Positions 32,410 through 41,366 of a stretch of 64,000 nt of DNA are shown piece by piece. The stretch's first letter is position 1; each line of letters begins with the position of its first letter. A model generated the notes under the pieces. It saw only the letters and a program-made list of their open reading frames with translations. It did not search any database and was not told the DNA's origin. Source of the stretch: an uncultured Prevotellaceae bacterium (GTDB lineage: Bacteria; Bacteroidota; Bacteroidia; Bacteroidales; Bacteroidaceae); the NCBI GenBank assembly GCA_902769705.1, contig CACXPX010000012.1, positions 1 through 64,000 on the forward strand, written 5' to 3'. Position numbers and translations under genes: made by a program.

Positions 32410-32976
32410 ATGGAAAATGTAATTCAAACGCCCTCCCTGTCGTTTGGGGAAGCCTTGAAGACTTGCTTCAAGAAGTATGCCACGTTCAGCGGCCGTGCTC
32501 GCCGTTCTGAGTTCTGGTGGTTTTCTGTGTTGAACATTCTGCTGTCGGCAGCTATGTATGCCGTGTTCTGGTGGAAGCTTGCCAAAGTTGCCGAAATGCA
32601 AAACCAAGTGGCCGAAGTGATGTTCGATGAAGAGAAGATGGAGGCCCTGAAGGCTCAGGCTTCGGGTTTCGACAACACGTTTGCTATTGTGATGGTTATC
32701 TTGGGAATCATAGCCCTATTGCTGCTGTTGCCAAGCTTGGCAGTTGCTGTGCGCCGTCTGCACGACACAGGCAAGACAGGATTCTGGCTCGTTGGCGCCA
32801 TCATTCCTATCGTGAACATCGTGGTGGGCATCATCCTGCTGATTTATTACTTGAAAGACAGCGACCGCGATGCTAACAAGTTCGGCCCGTCGCCTAAATA
32901 CATTGTTCAGAAGACGCCCGAGCCAGAGGTGCAGCAGAGCTATGAGCCGCGCTACGATTCATCTACAGAAGTTTAA
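32410..32976 (+). CDS. DUF805 membrane protein
   Basis: 188 residues. The family hallmarks are present: FSGRARRSEFWWFSVLN near the start, and RRLHDTGKTGFW between hydrophobic helices, with about three transmembrane segments and the closing DANKFGPSPK motif. DUF805 proteins are inner-membrane proteins of unknown function. An additional charged segment (QNQVAEVMFDEEKMEALKAQ) is inserted after the first helix. It is followed 59 bases later by a small lipoprotein gene. Confidence 0.88.
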   Translation: MENVIQTPSLSFGEALKTCFKKYATFSGRARRSEFWWFSVLNILLSAAMYAVFWWKLAKVAEMQNQVAEVMFDEEKMEALKAQASGFDNTFAIVMVILGIIALLLLLPSLAVAVRRLHDTGKTGFWLVGAIIPIVNIVVGIILLIYYLKDSDRDANKFGPSPKYIVQKTPEPEVQQSYEPRYDSSTEV

Positions 32977-33035
32977 GACCTGAATTAATTTCAATTCATA
33001 TTAATCATTCAAAAAAACAACAATTAAAAAAAGAA

Positions 33036-33593
33036 ATGAAAAAAACAGTATTCAGTTTTGCCATCGCAGTGGTAGCTGCTGCTTTGGTATCGTGTGGAAA
33101 CAAGACTGCACAAGGTGATGCAACCGATTCAACCGCTGTAGAGCAGACCGAACAGGCCGAAGAGAAAGAAGTGCCCATCGACTCGCTGAAAGAGCTCTCT
33201 TGCGACGCTTACACCGCAAAGGTGCCCGAAGGCTTCAAGGCTCGCAGCCGCGTGGTGAACAGCTCGTGCAACATGGGCTTCAAAGAAGCTCCCTTCACTA
33301 CCGCCGCCTTCAACTACGATGCTTACACAAACATCGAGAAATGGAAGGAAGATATGGTGAAGCAAGGTGCTCAGCCCGTAGAAGACATCACAGCTAACGG
33401 CAACACGTTCAGCGTCTTCTTCAAGGTAGATAAAAATGACCAGACGCAGAACTTCTATGCAGCCACTCCAAGAGGCGAGGGTGTGATGACCATCAAAGCC
33501 TATGAGGGTGCCCACCAGATGGACAAAGCTGAAGCTAAAGAAGTGATTAAGGCTCAAATGCAGATTTTGGCCGATAATGTCACGCTGAAATAA
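33036..33593 (+). CDS. Small lipoprotein of unknown function
   Basis: 185 residues with a lipoprotein signal (MKKTVFSFAIAVVAAALVSC), a Thr/Glu-rich linker to about residue 50, and a mature alpha/beta domain (YTAKVPEGFKARSRVVNSSC...) resembling small periplasmic lipoproteins of the Bacteroidales. Two Cys residues in the mature part could form a disulfide. It probably shares a transcript with the DUF805 gene and ends in a strong terminator. Confidence 0.75.
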   Translation: MKKTVFSFAIAVVAAALVSCGNKTAQGDATDSTAVEQTEQAEEKEVPIDSLKELSCDAYTAKVPEGFKARSRVVNSSCNMGFKEAPFTTAAFNYDAYTNIEKWKEDMVKQGAQPVEDITANGNTFSVFFKVDKNDQTQNFYAATPRGEGVMTIKAYEGAHQMDKAEAKEVIKAQMQILADNVTLK

Positions 33594-33662
33594 GTTGACA
33601 ATTGACAGCTCGGCTTGGCCGTTAAAATAAAGGCGACAGCCAGCTAAAAGAATTGACTATCA

Positions 33663-33707
33663 ACCGCCCGACCTTTGCAAAAGCGACAAAAGGCCGGGCG
33701 GTATTTT
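33663..33707 (+). terminator. Rho-independent terminator
   Basis: ACCGCCCGACCTTT...AAAGGCCGGGCGGT with ATTTTAT after it. Confidence 0.85.
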
Positions 33708-33901
33708 ATGTTTTACCCTGTAGCATAATAGGGACGGTTGGTTGTCAATTGTCAAGAAAATTCTGAATTTTGGGCCCTAAAAACGGGCATCTTTTTGAAC
33801 TGAAAAGGATTTTGGTGCGAAAACGGCCATTTTTTGACATTTTCGGAAGTCGTTGGTTATCAAAGAGTTCCGTTTTCTTTACATCTTTTCAGCACCTGAA
33901 A

Positions 33902-34034
33902 GCTATGCTTTTGGGTTGTCAGAGCTATGCTTTGAGCCTCTCACTTGTGGCAAATGAGCGTGTCAAAAGCCACAAATGAGGAGGTCAAAGGCCACAAATG
34001 ACACCCTCAAAGGCCACAAATGACAAATTCGCCA
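33902..34034 (+). repeat. 22-bp-period array with GCCACAAATGA units
   Basis: GCCACAAATGA begins at 33969, 33991 and 34013, with a weaker form at 33947. AGCTATGCTTT begins at 33901 and 33923. All are in one 22-bp register, giving about six units. Isolated copies of the motif occur at about 22098 (inverted) and 22262. Confidence 0.75.
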
Positions 34035-34192
34035 GCTAAAAGTGAAGGTGGAAATGGGCGAAAGTAAAGATTCTTTACATATTTCTTTTCTAGATTGGTC
34101 GGAAAAGTCGACAGAAATTTGTCGCGTTTTTTCAGAATAATTTCAGTTGAAGAAGCCTTTTCTGCCGATGCTTATTCCTTCCAAAAAGGCAT

Positions 34193-34354
34193 AAAAAAAA
34201 GCGGAGAACGAATGTCTCTACACCCGCTCTCCCATTATTCCTAAACACGTTCTTTGTTACCAAGCAAATACCTGCTCGAATGTAACAATATAAGATTAAC
34301 AATAATCCTGCTTTCACAAGCAGCTGACAATATAGATTTAAATACATGTTATTT
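34193..34354 (-). ncRNA. Candidate small RNA, about 160 nt, strongly structured
   Basis: A minus-strand -7 box TAAATTTG (34368-34361) is followed by three hairpins: CTGCTT-GTGA-AAGCAG (34323-34308); TTGTTAC...GTAACAA (34288-34254), enclosed by ATTATT/AATAAT; and AGCGG...CCGCT (34228-34200) followed by a run of seven or more T. The 71-codon frame that covers it runs through the terminator and is not credible. The target or function is unknown. Confidence 0.5.
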
Positions 34355-34475
34355 CAGTTGCAAATTTAGCAAATCAGGGATATAAAAAAGATATAAAATT
34401 ATATATAAAAGATATAAAATGATAAACAAAATGTAAATTTAATAGAAAAAATGCCCGTCTGTTAATTAATTTTAC

Positions 34476-34483
34476 TATTTTTG
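34476..34483 (+). promoter_or_regulatory. -7 box of the AraC-family gene
   Basis: TATTTTTG, 43 bases upstream of the ATG at 34527. Confidence 0.5.
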
Positions 34484-34526
34484 TAAAACTTAAATCAATA
34501 ATCTACCATTAAGAGTATCAAACACG

Positions 34527-35414
34527 ATGACTAATTTTGACCATTTCAATATCCCGCAGCTGATAGCCCGAAACAATGCTGCTATAGTGTACGGAGAGGC
34601 GTTGGCCTATGTCAAGGCCGAACGCAACAACACACATATGCCGATGAACATACCGCTAGGCGTCAACTACGTTCACCTCTGCCTCTTTACTGAAGGCGGT
34701 GGAACGCTTAGTGTCAACGGGCACGACGTGGAACTGCAGAAGAATGACTTCTTCGTTTGTCCACAAAACAGCATCTTCGAGGTGAAAAGCTTCACCAACG
34801 AGTTCTCCAAGCACACGCTCGCCATAGGCCCCCGATTTGCTCGCGGCAACTGCTATTTTGGTGCGAAACTCGATAACATGCTCTCCGTCATGCGTATTCA
34901 GAACGTCTATAAACTCACGCTTACCGATAAGGAATGTTCCGTTGTGACGTCCCACCTGAACTACCTGAAGCAGTTGATGCTGCAAGACCATCCCTATCAG
35001 GAGCAACGCCTGCAGAACGAGTGCTACAACATCATGCTCGAGATTGCGCCTGCTTTCGACCGCGATGGAAAACTCGCAGGCGGCCTAACCCGACAAGGTA
35101 TCATCATGCGCGATTTCTACGACTTGGCTATGCGACACTTCCGCCAAGAGCACTTCTTGGGATTCTATGCTTCGAAACTCTGTATCAGCGAGCAATATCT
35201 CTCGCTCATCGTGCGCGAGATGTCGGGTCGCTCGGTGGCTGACATTCTCTCCACGCTGCTCATCATCGAAGCCGAGCGCATGCTCATGGACTCGCGTTGC
35301 CCCATCAAGTTCATCGCCGATGCACTCGCCTTCCGCGACACCACCAACTTCTGTTCCTATTTCAAGAACAAGACAGGTCTGTCGCCAACGCAATACAGAA
35401 AGAAACACCAATAA
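34527..35414 (+). CDS. AraC-family transcriptional regulator
   Basis: 295 residues. The N-terminal half is a cupin-type sensor domain (NYVHLCLFTEGGGTLSVNGHDVELQKNDFFVCP). The C-terminal about 100 residues hold the two AraC helix-turn-helix motifs (FYASKLCISEQYLSLIVREM and CPIKFIADALAF..TNFCSYFKNKTGLSPTQYRK). It is expected to bind DNA as a regulator of nearby or distant genes in response to a small ligand. The target is unknown; the following gene pair (35598-36876) is the nearest candidate. Confidence 0.92.
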   Translation: MTNFDHFNIPQLIARNNAAIVYGEALAYVKAERNNTHMPMNIPLGVNYVHLCLFTEGGGTLSVNGHDVELQKNDFFVCPQNSIFEVKSFTNEFSKHTLAIGPRFARGNCYFGAKLDNMLSVMRIQNVYKLTLTDKECSVVTSHLNYLKQLMLQDHPYQEQRLQNECYNIMLEIAPAFDRDGKLAGGLTRQGIIMRDFYDLAMRHFRQEHFLGFYASKLCISEQYLSLIVREMSGRSVADILSTLLIIEAERMLMDSRCPIKFIADALAFRDTTNFCSYFKNKTGLSPTQYRKKHQ

Positions 35415-35539
35415 CCGGCACATGATAAAGAGATCTCTCGATTGAGGTCTCTTTTTTCGTGATAATATGTTGAACTTCTGTTTTCCGAAGAGAATGCAAC
35501 TTTTCTTTCTTCATTCTTGCATTTGTTGCGGATTTTTTG

Positions 35540-35547
35540 TATATTTG
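35540..35547 (+). promoter_or_regulatory. -7 box of the tandem secreted-protein pair
   Basis: TATATTTG, 50 bases upstream of the ATG at 35598. Confidence 0.55.
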
Positions 35548-35597
35548 CAACGTGTAACTTACATGAATACAAATAACCCCTAAAAACCCACTAAGAG

Positions 35598-36239
35598 ATG
35601 AAAAAGAGAACCTTCTTATTGCTTTTCCTCGCGGCTCTCATGCAAGTGGCATGGGCGCAGCAGAACACCGTTGAAAGCATTGGCAAGCGCTATAAAGCCA
35701 TCAAAGACTATATCGCCACTCACACGGGCGACGACCAATACGATGGTGCTGACTGGGGGCAATACCACCACCTGACAACGCGCCAGTGGTTGCCTGGAAC
35801 GGGCGGACATGTGGAAGACATCTACCTCTATTGGGACGAAGTGGAGACTAATGAAGACTTGATTTATCCGCCACATTGGCTCACCTTCGCCACCACCCGC
35901 TTTAATTACGCTGCCCGCCGATTCTATCAGGAGTATCTCTACGATGCTGACGGTAGCGTGGCCTTCATCTACGCCTACGACCCTTCTACCGCCTTCGGCG
36001 AAGACGATGTATACAAGGAATACGAACTGCGCTTCTATCTGAACAAGGGGCGCGTGGTGAAAGCCATCATCAAGTGCAAAGAGGAGCCCGACCAGCCCTA
36101 TAAGGATGAGTGGCAAGGCTCGGCTCTGCCAGCGAAATACCGCTCTATTCTCAACCAATATCTCGAGAAGGCTGGCAGTTTGCGCGAATTGTTTAACAGT
36201 ACCGAAAAAGCAACATACGAAAGAGAAGATGGCGACTAA
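35598..36239 (+). CDS. Secreted protein of unknown function, first of a tandem pair
   Basis: 213 residues with a signal peptide (MKKRTFLLLFLAALMQVAWA). The mature protein contains GADWGQYHHLTTRQWLPGTG, LTFATTRFNYAARRFYQEYL and YDADGSVAFIYAYDP. It is clearly homologous over its whole length to the next gene, so the pair arose by tandem duplication. No known domain is recognised. The repeated aromatic and acidic motifs suggest a compact beta-rich periplasmic domain. Confidence 0.75.
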   Translation: MKKRTFLLLFLAALMQVAWAQQNTVESIGKRYKAIKDYIATHTGDDQYDGADWGQYHHLTTRQWLPGTGGHVEDIYLYWDEVETNEDLIYPPHWLTFATTRFNYAARRFYQEYLYDADGSVAFIYAYDPSTAFGEDDVYKEYELRFYLNKGRVVKAIIKCKEEPDQPYKDEWQGSALPAKYRSILNQYLEKAGSLRELFNSTEKATYEREDGD

Positions 36240-36876
36240 TATGAAACATCTTTTTGCCACGATGCTTTGCTTTGTGGCCTGCCTGCAGGCTGGCAGGGCG
36301 CAGAACGCGGTGGAGAACATCCGCCAGCGATACAATGCCATGAAGGAACTCATCGCCAGCCATTCGGGCGAAGCCGATACCAACGGTGCCGACTACGGCG
36401 CGTTCTACCACCTGACTGGAACCTTCAACCTCCCTGCCACAGGCGGTCACACCGAAGACACCTATCTCTATTTTGAAGACGAAGAAGACCCGACAGATGA
36501 GAAAATCTATCTGCCACACCGCCTGACTTTCGCCACCACACGCTACAATTTCGCTGCCCGCGTCTACTACGAGGAATATCTCTTCGATGCTGACGGCAAA
36601 GTAGCCTTCATCTACGCCTACGACCCGATGACGGCACTCGAGGGCGACGAACAAGACATGGAATACGAGTTCCGCTTTTACATGGAAAAGGGTCGTGTCG
36701 TGAAGGGTATCATCCGCAGGAAAAACTACGATGAAGAGGCGTTCCACGATGTTTGGCAAGGCATGCGGCTGCCAGAGAAATACACCCAATTGCACAAATC
36801 GTTCATGGGAAATGCTGCACAATTGGCCGAACTCTTCAGCGATATCGAGAAGCGCACCTACAATTATGCTGAATAG
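36229..36876 (+). CDS. Secreted protein of unknown function, second of a tandem pair
   Basis: 215 residues from the ATG at 36229, which overlaps the upstream stop by 11 bases; the Met at 36241 (MKHLFATMLCFVACLQAGRA, signal peptide) is an equally good start. The longer frame opening at 36106 is rejected because it lies inside the upstream gene. The mature part parallels the neighbour (GADYGAFYHLTGTFNLPATG, FATTRYNFAARVYYEEYL, DADGKVAFIYAYDP). The overlap implies translational coupling. The 170 bases after it hold no feature that I can identify. Confidence 0.75.
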   Translation: MATNMKHLFATMLCFVACLQAGRAQNAVENIRQRYNAMKELIASHSGEADTNGADYGAFYHLTGTFNLPATGGHTEDTYLYFEDEEDPTDEKIYLPHRLTFATTRYNFAARVYYEEYLFDADGKVAFIYAYDPMTALEGDEQDMEYEFRFYMEKGRVVKGIIRRKNYDEEAFHDVWQGMRLPEKYTQLHKSFMGNAAQLAELFSDIEKRTYNYAE

Positions 36877-37045
36877 ACACCCCATCTGTTCGTTCCGACC
36901 GCACACATATTTATATTATATAACTGTCAGAATCGAATGGAACGCTTGTTGAATAATATCGATTATGATAAATAACGAGTTTGTATATAATTAATAGTAC
37001 AACGGGAAAGTTATCTTCATTCATTTATTTAAATAGCGGGAATGC

Positions 37046-37816
37046 TTATTGGGCATTCTCGCTTATTTCATTCTCCTCCTCGCCTTTCTTTTCATCATAG
37101 GCTGAGAGCATGGATGTTCGGAGTGCTTTCTTCAGGCGTTTGGCTTGAATACGATAGGTGGCAAAGGTGAGTCCGCCGGAGACGATACCGCCAATGACCG
37201 GCACCACTTTCGCTACACCGCGACTGAAGGAGGTCTTGGTGACCTGAATGCCCAGCATACGGGCTGTTTGTGTTACTAGTGGATAGATGACCGATTGTGT
37301 GAGTGCATATCGCGAGAGTTGCCGCAGCAAGTGTTTCTGAATCTGCTCGGCCACTTCCTGCAGCACCTTTTGGGCGGCGGCCACACCACTCATGACGCCC
37401 ACAAAGACCGTGAGCATGTGGGTGGCGTCTTCGGTGAAGTTGCCGTCTTTGTCGCAAAGGTCGGGATATCCATAGACGTAAGACAATTTCTGGGCTATCA
37501 CGAAGACGTGGAAATAGAATTGAGCGACATCGGCAGGAATAGTGCCAATCATCGCGAGACCGCCAGGCAGTCCTGCGACAAACGAAGTTCCGCTGGCAAT
37601 GTTCGTGTGATAGGAGATGCAGTCAGACGCAATCTTGTCCAATATCGACATCGGGATGATGCCGATAGGCCCGTTCTCAATGATGGGTGCAATTTGCTCA
37701 GGGGTGTAATAGGTCTTGAACTGATCTTCCAAGAACGTGGCTCTGTTCACTTTCACACCGGGAAGGCTCATCGCGCTTGTAAGAATCTTGTTCCATGCTG
37801 ATATCTCGTTTGCCAT
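37046..37816 (-). CDS. EcsC-family protein
   Basis: 256 residues. The hydrophobic GTSFVAGLPGGLAMIGTIPADVAQFYFHVFVIAQKLSYVYGYP region followed by LTVFVGVMSGVAAAQ is typical of EcsC/YiaAB-like proteins, whose role is unclear (EcsC is linked to an ABC transporter in Bacillus). A late glycine-rich hydrophobic segment (VVPVIGGIVSGGLTFATYRI) is also conserved. There is no signal peptide. A -7 box TAATTTTG is at 37877-37870 on the minus strand. Confidence 0.7.
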   Translation of the reverse strand: MANEISAWNKILTSAMSLPGVKVNRATFLEDQFKTYYTPEQIAPIIENGPIGIIPMSILDKIASDCISYHTNIASGTSFVAGLPGGLAMIGTIPADVAQFYFHVFVIAQKLSYVYGYPDLCDKDGNFTEDATHMLTVFVGVMSGVAAAQKVLQEVAEQIQKHLLRQLSRYALTQSVIYPLVTQTARMLGIQVTKTSFSRGVAKVVPVIGGIVSGGLTFATYRIQAKRLKKALRTSMLSAYDEKKGEEENEISENAQ

Positions 37817-38044
37817 AATGTCATTGTCTTTTTTGTGTTGCTGGCGGAATTGCTTGCCTTAAACGCCCGCAAAATTATACAATATTTCATAAATAACTGG
37901 CGTTTCCTTGCATTTTTTTACAAAAAAGCGGGGTAAAATGCCTTCATGGTCTTGAATTGCCGTTGTTGCAAAGCATGATGCAAACTTATATGCGTTTGCC
38001 GTAAAAAAAAGAAAGAATCCTTTCTTCGTCTCTCGTTTTTTTCG

Positions 38045-38052
38045 TACCTTTG
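38045..38052 (+). promoter_or_regulatory. -7 box of the PurF-like gene
   Basis: TACCTTTG, 38 bases upstream of the ATG at 38091. Confidence 0.6.
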
Positions 38053-38090
38053 CACCGCAAAAGCTACACAAACAGGATTAAAGGAATATT

Positions 38091-39518
38091 ATGGGAGGCT
38101 TTTTCGGAACGATCGCAACCAAAGATTGCGTCAACGACTTGTTCTACGGAACCGACTACAACTCACATCTCGGCACACGTCGCGCCGGTCTCGTCACCTT
38201 CGACCCCGAGCGCGGATTCAATCGCAGCATTCATAGCCTCGAGCGTAACTATTTCCGCTCGCGCTTCGAGGACGAACTCGCTAACTTCGTGGGCAATCAG
38301 GGCATCGGCGTCATTAGTGATACCGACCCTCAGCCTATCATCGTCAACTCTCATCTGGGGCGGTATGCTGTGGTGACTGTGGCGAAGATTAACAACTTAC
38401 GCGAGATAGCCGACGAACTGCTTGCACAACGCATGCACTTCAGCGAAATGTCGGCAAACAATATCAATCAGACGGAGCTTGTGGCGCTGCTCATCAACAT
38501 GGGAACCAGTTTCGTAGACGGCATCAACCGCGTCTACCGCCGCATAAAGGGCTCGTGCTCCATACTCATACTCACTGAGGACGGTCTCATCGCTGCACGC
38601 GACGCACTGGGTCGCACGCCTATTGTCATTGGACGTAAAGACGGTGCCATGGCTGCCACCAGCGAGACGAGCGCATTCCCCAACCTCGATTACGAGACGG
38701 TGCGCGACTTGGGACCGGGAGAAATAGTCCGACTGCGCCCCGATGGTATGGAGCAATTGCAAAAGCCTTTCACGCGTTGCCAGATATGCGCCTTCCTCTG
38801 GGTCTACTACGGATTCCCATCAAGCGACTACGAGGGTATCAACACTGAATACGTGCGTGAGCAGAACGGACGACGGTTGGGACAAGACGATGACGTTGAA
38901 GCCGACATCGTGTGTGGAATACCTGATTCGGGTGTGGGAATGGCTCTCGGCTACAGCGACGGTCACCATATCCCCTACCAGCGTGCCGTGGTGAAATACA
39001 CGCCTACATGGCCACGCTCGTTCACCCCAGGCTCGCAGACACGGCGCGACCTCGTGGCCAAGATGAAACTCATCCCCAACCCTGCCATCCTGCGCGATAA
39101 ACGCATCGTCTTCTGCGACGACAGTATCGTGAGAGGCACTCAGTTGCGTGACAATGTGCGCACATTCTTCGATAACGGAGCACGCGAGGTGCACGTGCGC
39201 ATCTCATGTCCACCCCTCGTTTACGGATGTCCTTTCATCGGTTTTACTTCGTCAAAGAGCGACTTGGAACTTATCTCGCGCCGTGTTATACGTGACTTCG
39301 AGGGTGACGACACTACCAACTTGCCACTCTATGCGCAAACCGACTCACCCCAATACCACCGCATGGTCGACGAAATAGCCCGACGCCTGGGGCTCACGTC
39401 GCTGAAGTTTGCCAAACTTGAAGACCTCGTCGAGAGCATCGGTCTGCCCAAGGAGCGCATCTGCACCCATTGCTTCGACAATTCCAGCTTCAATCCCAAC
39501 GAAGTGGAGAACAATTGA
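38091..39518 (+). CDS. Amidophosphoribosyltransferase-like protein lacking the N-terminal catalytic Cys
   Basis: 475 residues, the normal PurF length. The PRPP-binding loop IVFCDDSIVRGTQL (Asp343-Asp344) and the upstream PDSGVGMALGYS match phosphoribosyltransferase domains. The N-terminal domain has the Ntn-glutaminase pattern (HLGTRRAGL, GSCSILILTEDGLIAARD, GRTPIVIG). True PurF begins Met-Cys-Gly, with the Cys acting as nucleophile. Here it begins Met-Gly-Gly-Phe, and the nearest Cys is residue 13. Glutamine hydrolysis should therefore be lost, leaving an ammonia-dependent or regulatory PRPP enzyme. It is probably a diverged paralogue of the housekeeping purF. Confidence 0.85.
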   Translation: MGGFFGTIATKDCVNDLFYGTDYNSHLGTRRAGLVTFDPERGFNRSIHSLERNYFRSRFEDELANFVGNQGIGVISDTDPQPIIVNSHLGRYAVVTVAKINNLREIADELLAQRMHFSEMSANNINQTELVALLINMGTSFVDGINRVYRRIKGSCSILILTEDGLIAARDALGRTPIVIGRKDGAMAATSETSAFPNLDYETVRDLGPGEIVRLRPDGMEQLQKPFTRCQICAFLWVYYGFPSSDYEGINTEYVREQNGRRLGQDDDVEADIVCGIPDSGVGMALGYSDGHHIPYQRAVVKYTPTWPRSFTPGSQTRRDLVAKMKLIPNPAILRDKRIVFCDDSIVRGTQLRDNVRTFFDNGAREVHVRISCPPLVYGCPFIGFTSSKSDLELISRRVIRDFEGDDTTNLPLYAQTDSPQYHRMVDEIARRLGLTSLKFAKLEDLVESIGLPKERICTHCFDNSSFNPNEVENN

Positions 39519-39669
39519 CAGTTGGCAATTCTATCGTCCGCTTGGCGTTGGTCGCTTGTCTTTGAAAGAACGGAGAGATGGCGTGAGCCGACTAAAGAAT
39601 TAGCAACAAACGGCCGCGGATGTAGCAGCAATCGCAACTTGATAGTACAAATCAATAACCTATAGCCCC

Positions 39670-41286
39670 ATGAAACTGAAAACCTTTATCAATGCTGCTT
39701 TTATCATGGCAACACTACTAACCACAAACAATGCAGAAGCCCAGCAAATGACGGGTTTCGAAGAGATGAAGAAATACATCATGGCCGAAGGCGGAAGGAT
39801 TGACCGAGACGATCTCAAGAATCGTGCCAGCGAGATGAAGCGCCAAATGGAAAACCGGAAGGTGCAGCTCAAGGCCGTGAGCATGGACACCATACTCGTC
39901 ATGGAATCCTATTGGACCGACGGGCGCGTCATCATCCGTTCGTTCACTGACGACGATCCTTCCCCCACTTTTTGCATCGCCCCCTACCGCTCCGACATTG
40001 GGACACGCTATGAATTCCCGTTGTCTAAAGGCTACGAAAAAACTCACCCCATGCAACTTGTCAACAAACAACGCAAGACGCTGCAGTTGATGACGGCCGG
40101 TGACGAGAAATTCCTCGTTGTCCGGGATGCGCAAGGGCGCGCCGAACAAGTGTTTACCGCCATTGACCACCAACAGGCTCACTATACCGTCACAAACTTC
40201 CAGCTGCGAGATCTTCACGACGCCTATGATGGACATTATCGCAACAGCAAGGGAGATGATGTCTTCTTCGGCCCCAAACAGTTCTACAATGTCAAGAGCT
40301 ATAATGAAGATCCGGGCCTCTTCGGTGGTATTCCCGACGGAACTGATGGCTATACCGACCTCATTTACTATGGTGCTGGACGCGTGAGTAATGGTGATCC
40401 CTCGTCGCCGAATCACGGCAAGATGCCTGGTGGAGGTGGTGCCGGAGCCATCATGGGGCCTATGTCTTGGGCGCTAAGGCCGGCGTTGAACGGCATCGAT
40501 GTGAAAATCGTGCACGACCAGAAGTTCGTTGACCATAGCCCTCGTATCAAGAATCAAGAGATTCTGCAGTTCGTAGAGTCGCCCTATAGTGATGAGGTGC
40601 CTGGCCAATGGGCCTTTGTCTCCGTCCGACCCATCGGGCGTGGTATGCTCTTCCGCTATCCAAAGGCTATGCTTCGTCTTATCCGCAACGAGATATACGC
40701 CCGCCATGGTCACCGCTTCACCTCATCGCCCGATGTGCAGCGGTTCTTCGACGCCAAATCGTGGTACAAACCATCCAATAATCCTACTCCGCTTACTGCC
40801 ATCGAACAGCTGAACGTACAGATTATTAAGGCCGAAGAAGCTGTGCGCAGCGGTGAACCCAATGACCTGCAGTCGCTGTCGCCTACAGGTCGGTTGCTCA
40901 GCGTGGAGTTCAACTTTCAGGGAATGAGGCAGTCGTTCTATAGAGAATTCAACCTCTCGCGCAACGAGAAGGGCCGTCCGTGTCTGTCGTGTAAGCGGAT
41001 GAACGAGGACGTGACGTGGGTTGTCGACGAGTCAGTGATGCAAGTTGCCGACAGCATCATCCAAGCCAACGACTTGTTCAATCTAGAAAGCAGTTATGCC
41101 CTCGTGCTGCCCGAAGGCGAGCGTTTGCTCGACGGCATGTTTTGGTCGTTTGCCGCTCGCTCAGAGAAGCTGAATGTCTCGTCGCACGGACGCAACGCAT
41201 GGCCTGATGATAAAGGTAGCGAAGGCTTGCACGCCATCGAGAAGTTGCTTATGGAGACTGCCCAGCAGTATGACAAGCAACCATAA
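39670..41286 (+). CDS. Secreted protein with YARHG domain
   Basis: 538 residues. The N-terminus (MKLKTFINAAFIMATLLTTNNAEA) is a likely signal peptide. Around residues 335-370 LRLIRNEIYARHGHRFTSSPDVQRFF..WY is a textbook YARHG domain, a short extracellular domain found near cell-wall or peptidase proteins. The rest, including a Gly-rich loop (KMPGGGGAGAIMGPM), has no recognised family. The function is unknown. Confidence 0.75.
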   Translation: MKLKTFINAAFIMATLLTTNNAEAQQMTGFEEMKKYIMAEGGRIDRDDLKNRASEMKRQMENRKVQLKAVSMDTILVMESYWTDGRVIIRSFTDDDPSPTFCIAPYRSDIGTRYEFPLSKGYEKTHPMQLVNKQRKTLQLMTAGDEKFLVVRDAQGRAEQVFTAIDHQQAHYTVTNFQLRDLHDAYDGHYRNSKGDDVFFGPKQFYNVKSYNEDPGLFGGIPDGTDGYTDLIYYGAGRVSNGDPSSPNHGKMPGGGGAGAIMGPMSWALRPALNGIDVKIVHDQKFVDHSPRIKNQEILQFVESPYSDEVPGQWAFVSVRPIGRGMLFRYPKAMLRLIRNEIYARHGHRFTSSPDVQRFFDAKSWYKPSNNPTPLTAIEQLNVQIIKAEEAVRSGEPNDLQSLSPTGRLLSVEFNFQGMRQSFYREFNLSRNEKGRPCLSCKRMNEDVTWVVDESVMQVADSIIQANDLFNLESSYALVLPEGERLLDGMFWSFAARSEKLNVSSHGRNAWPDDKGSEGLHAIEKLLMETAQQYDKQP

Positions 41287-41366
41287 CCACCCACTTAGCG
41301 GAGCTTTCGCAAAAGGTAATTGCTTCCCAACATTATTTATTGATTAATCAACACAACATTTATTTT

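Noticed and set aside
34132..34347. 71-codon frame over the small-RNA candidate
   Set aside because: It reads through three hairpins and the terminator T-run, so a structured RNA explains the region better.
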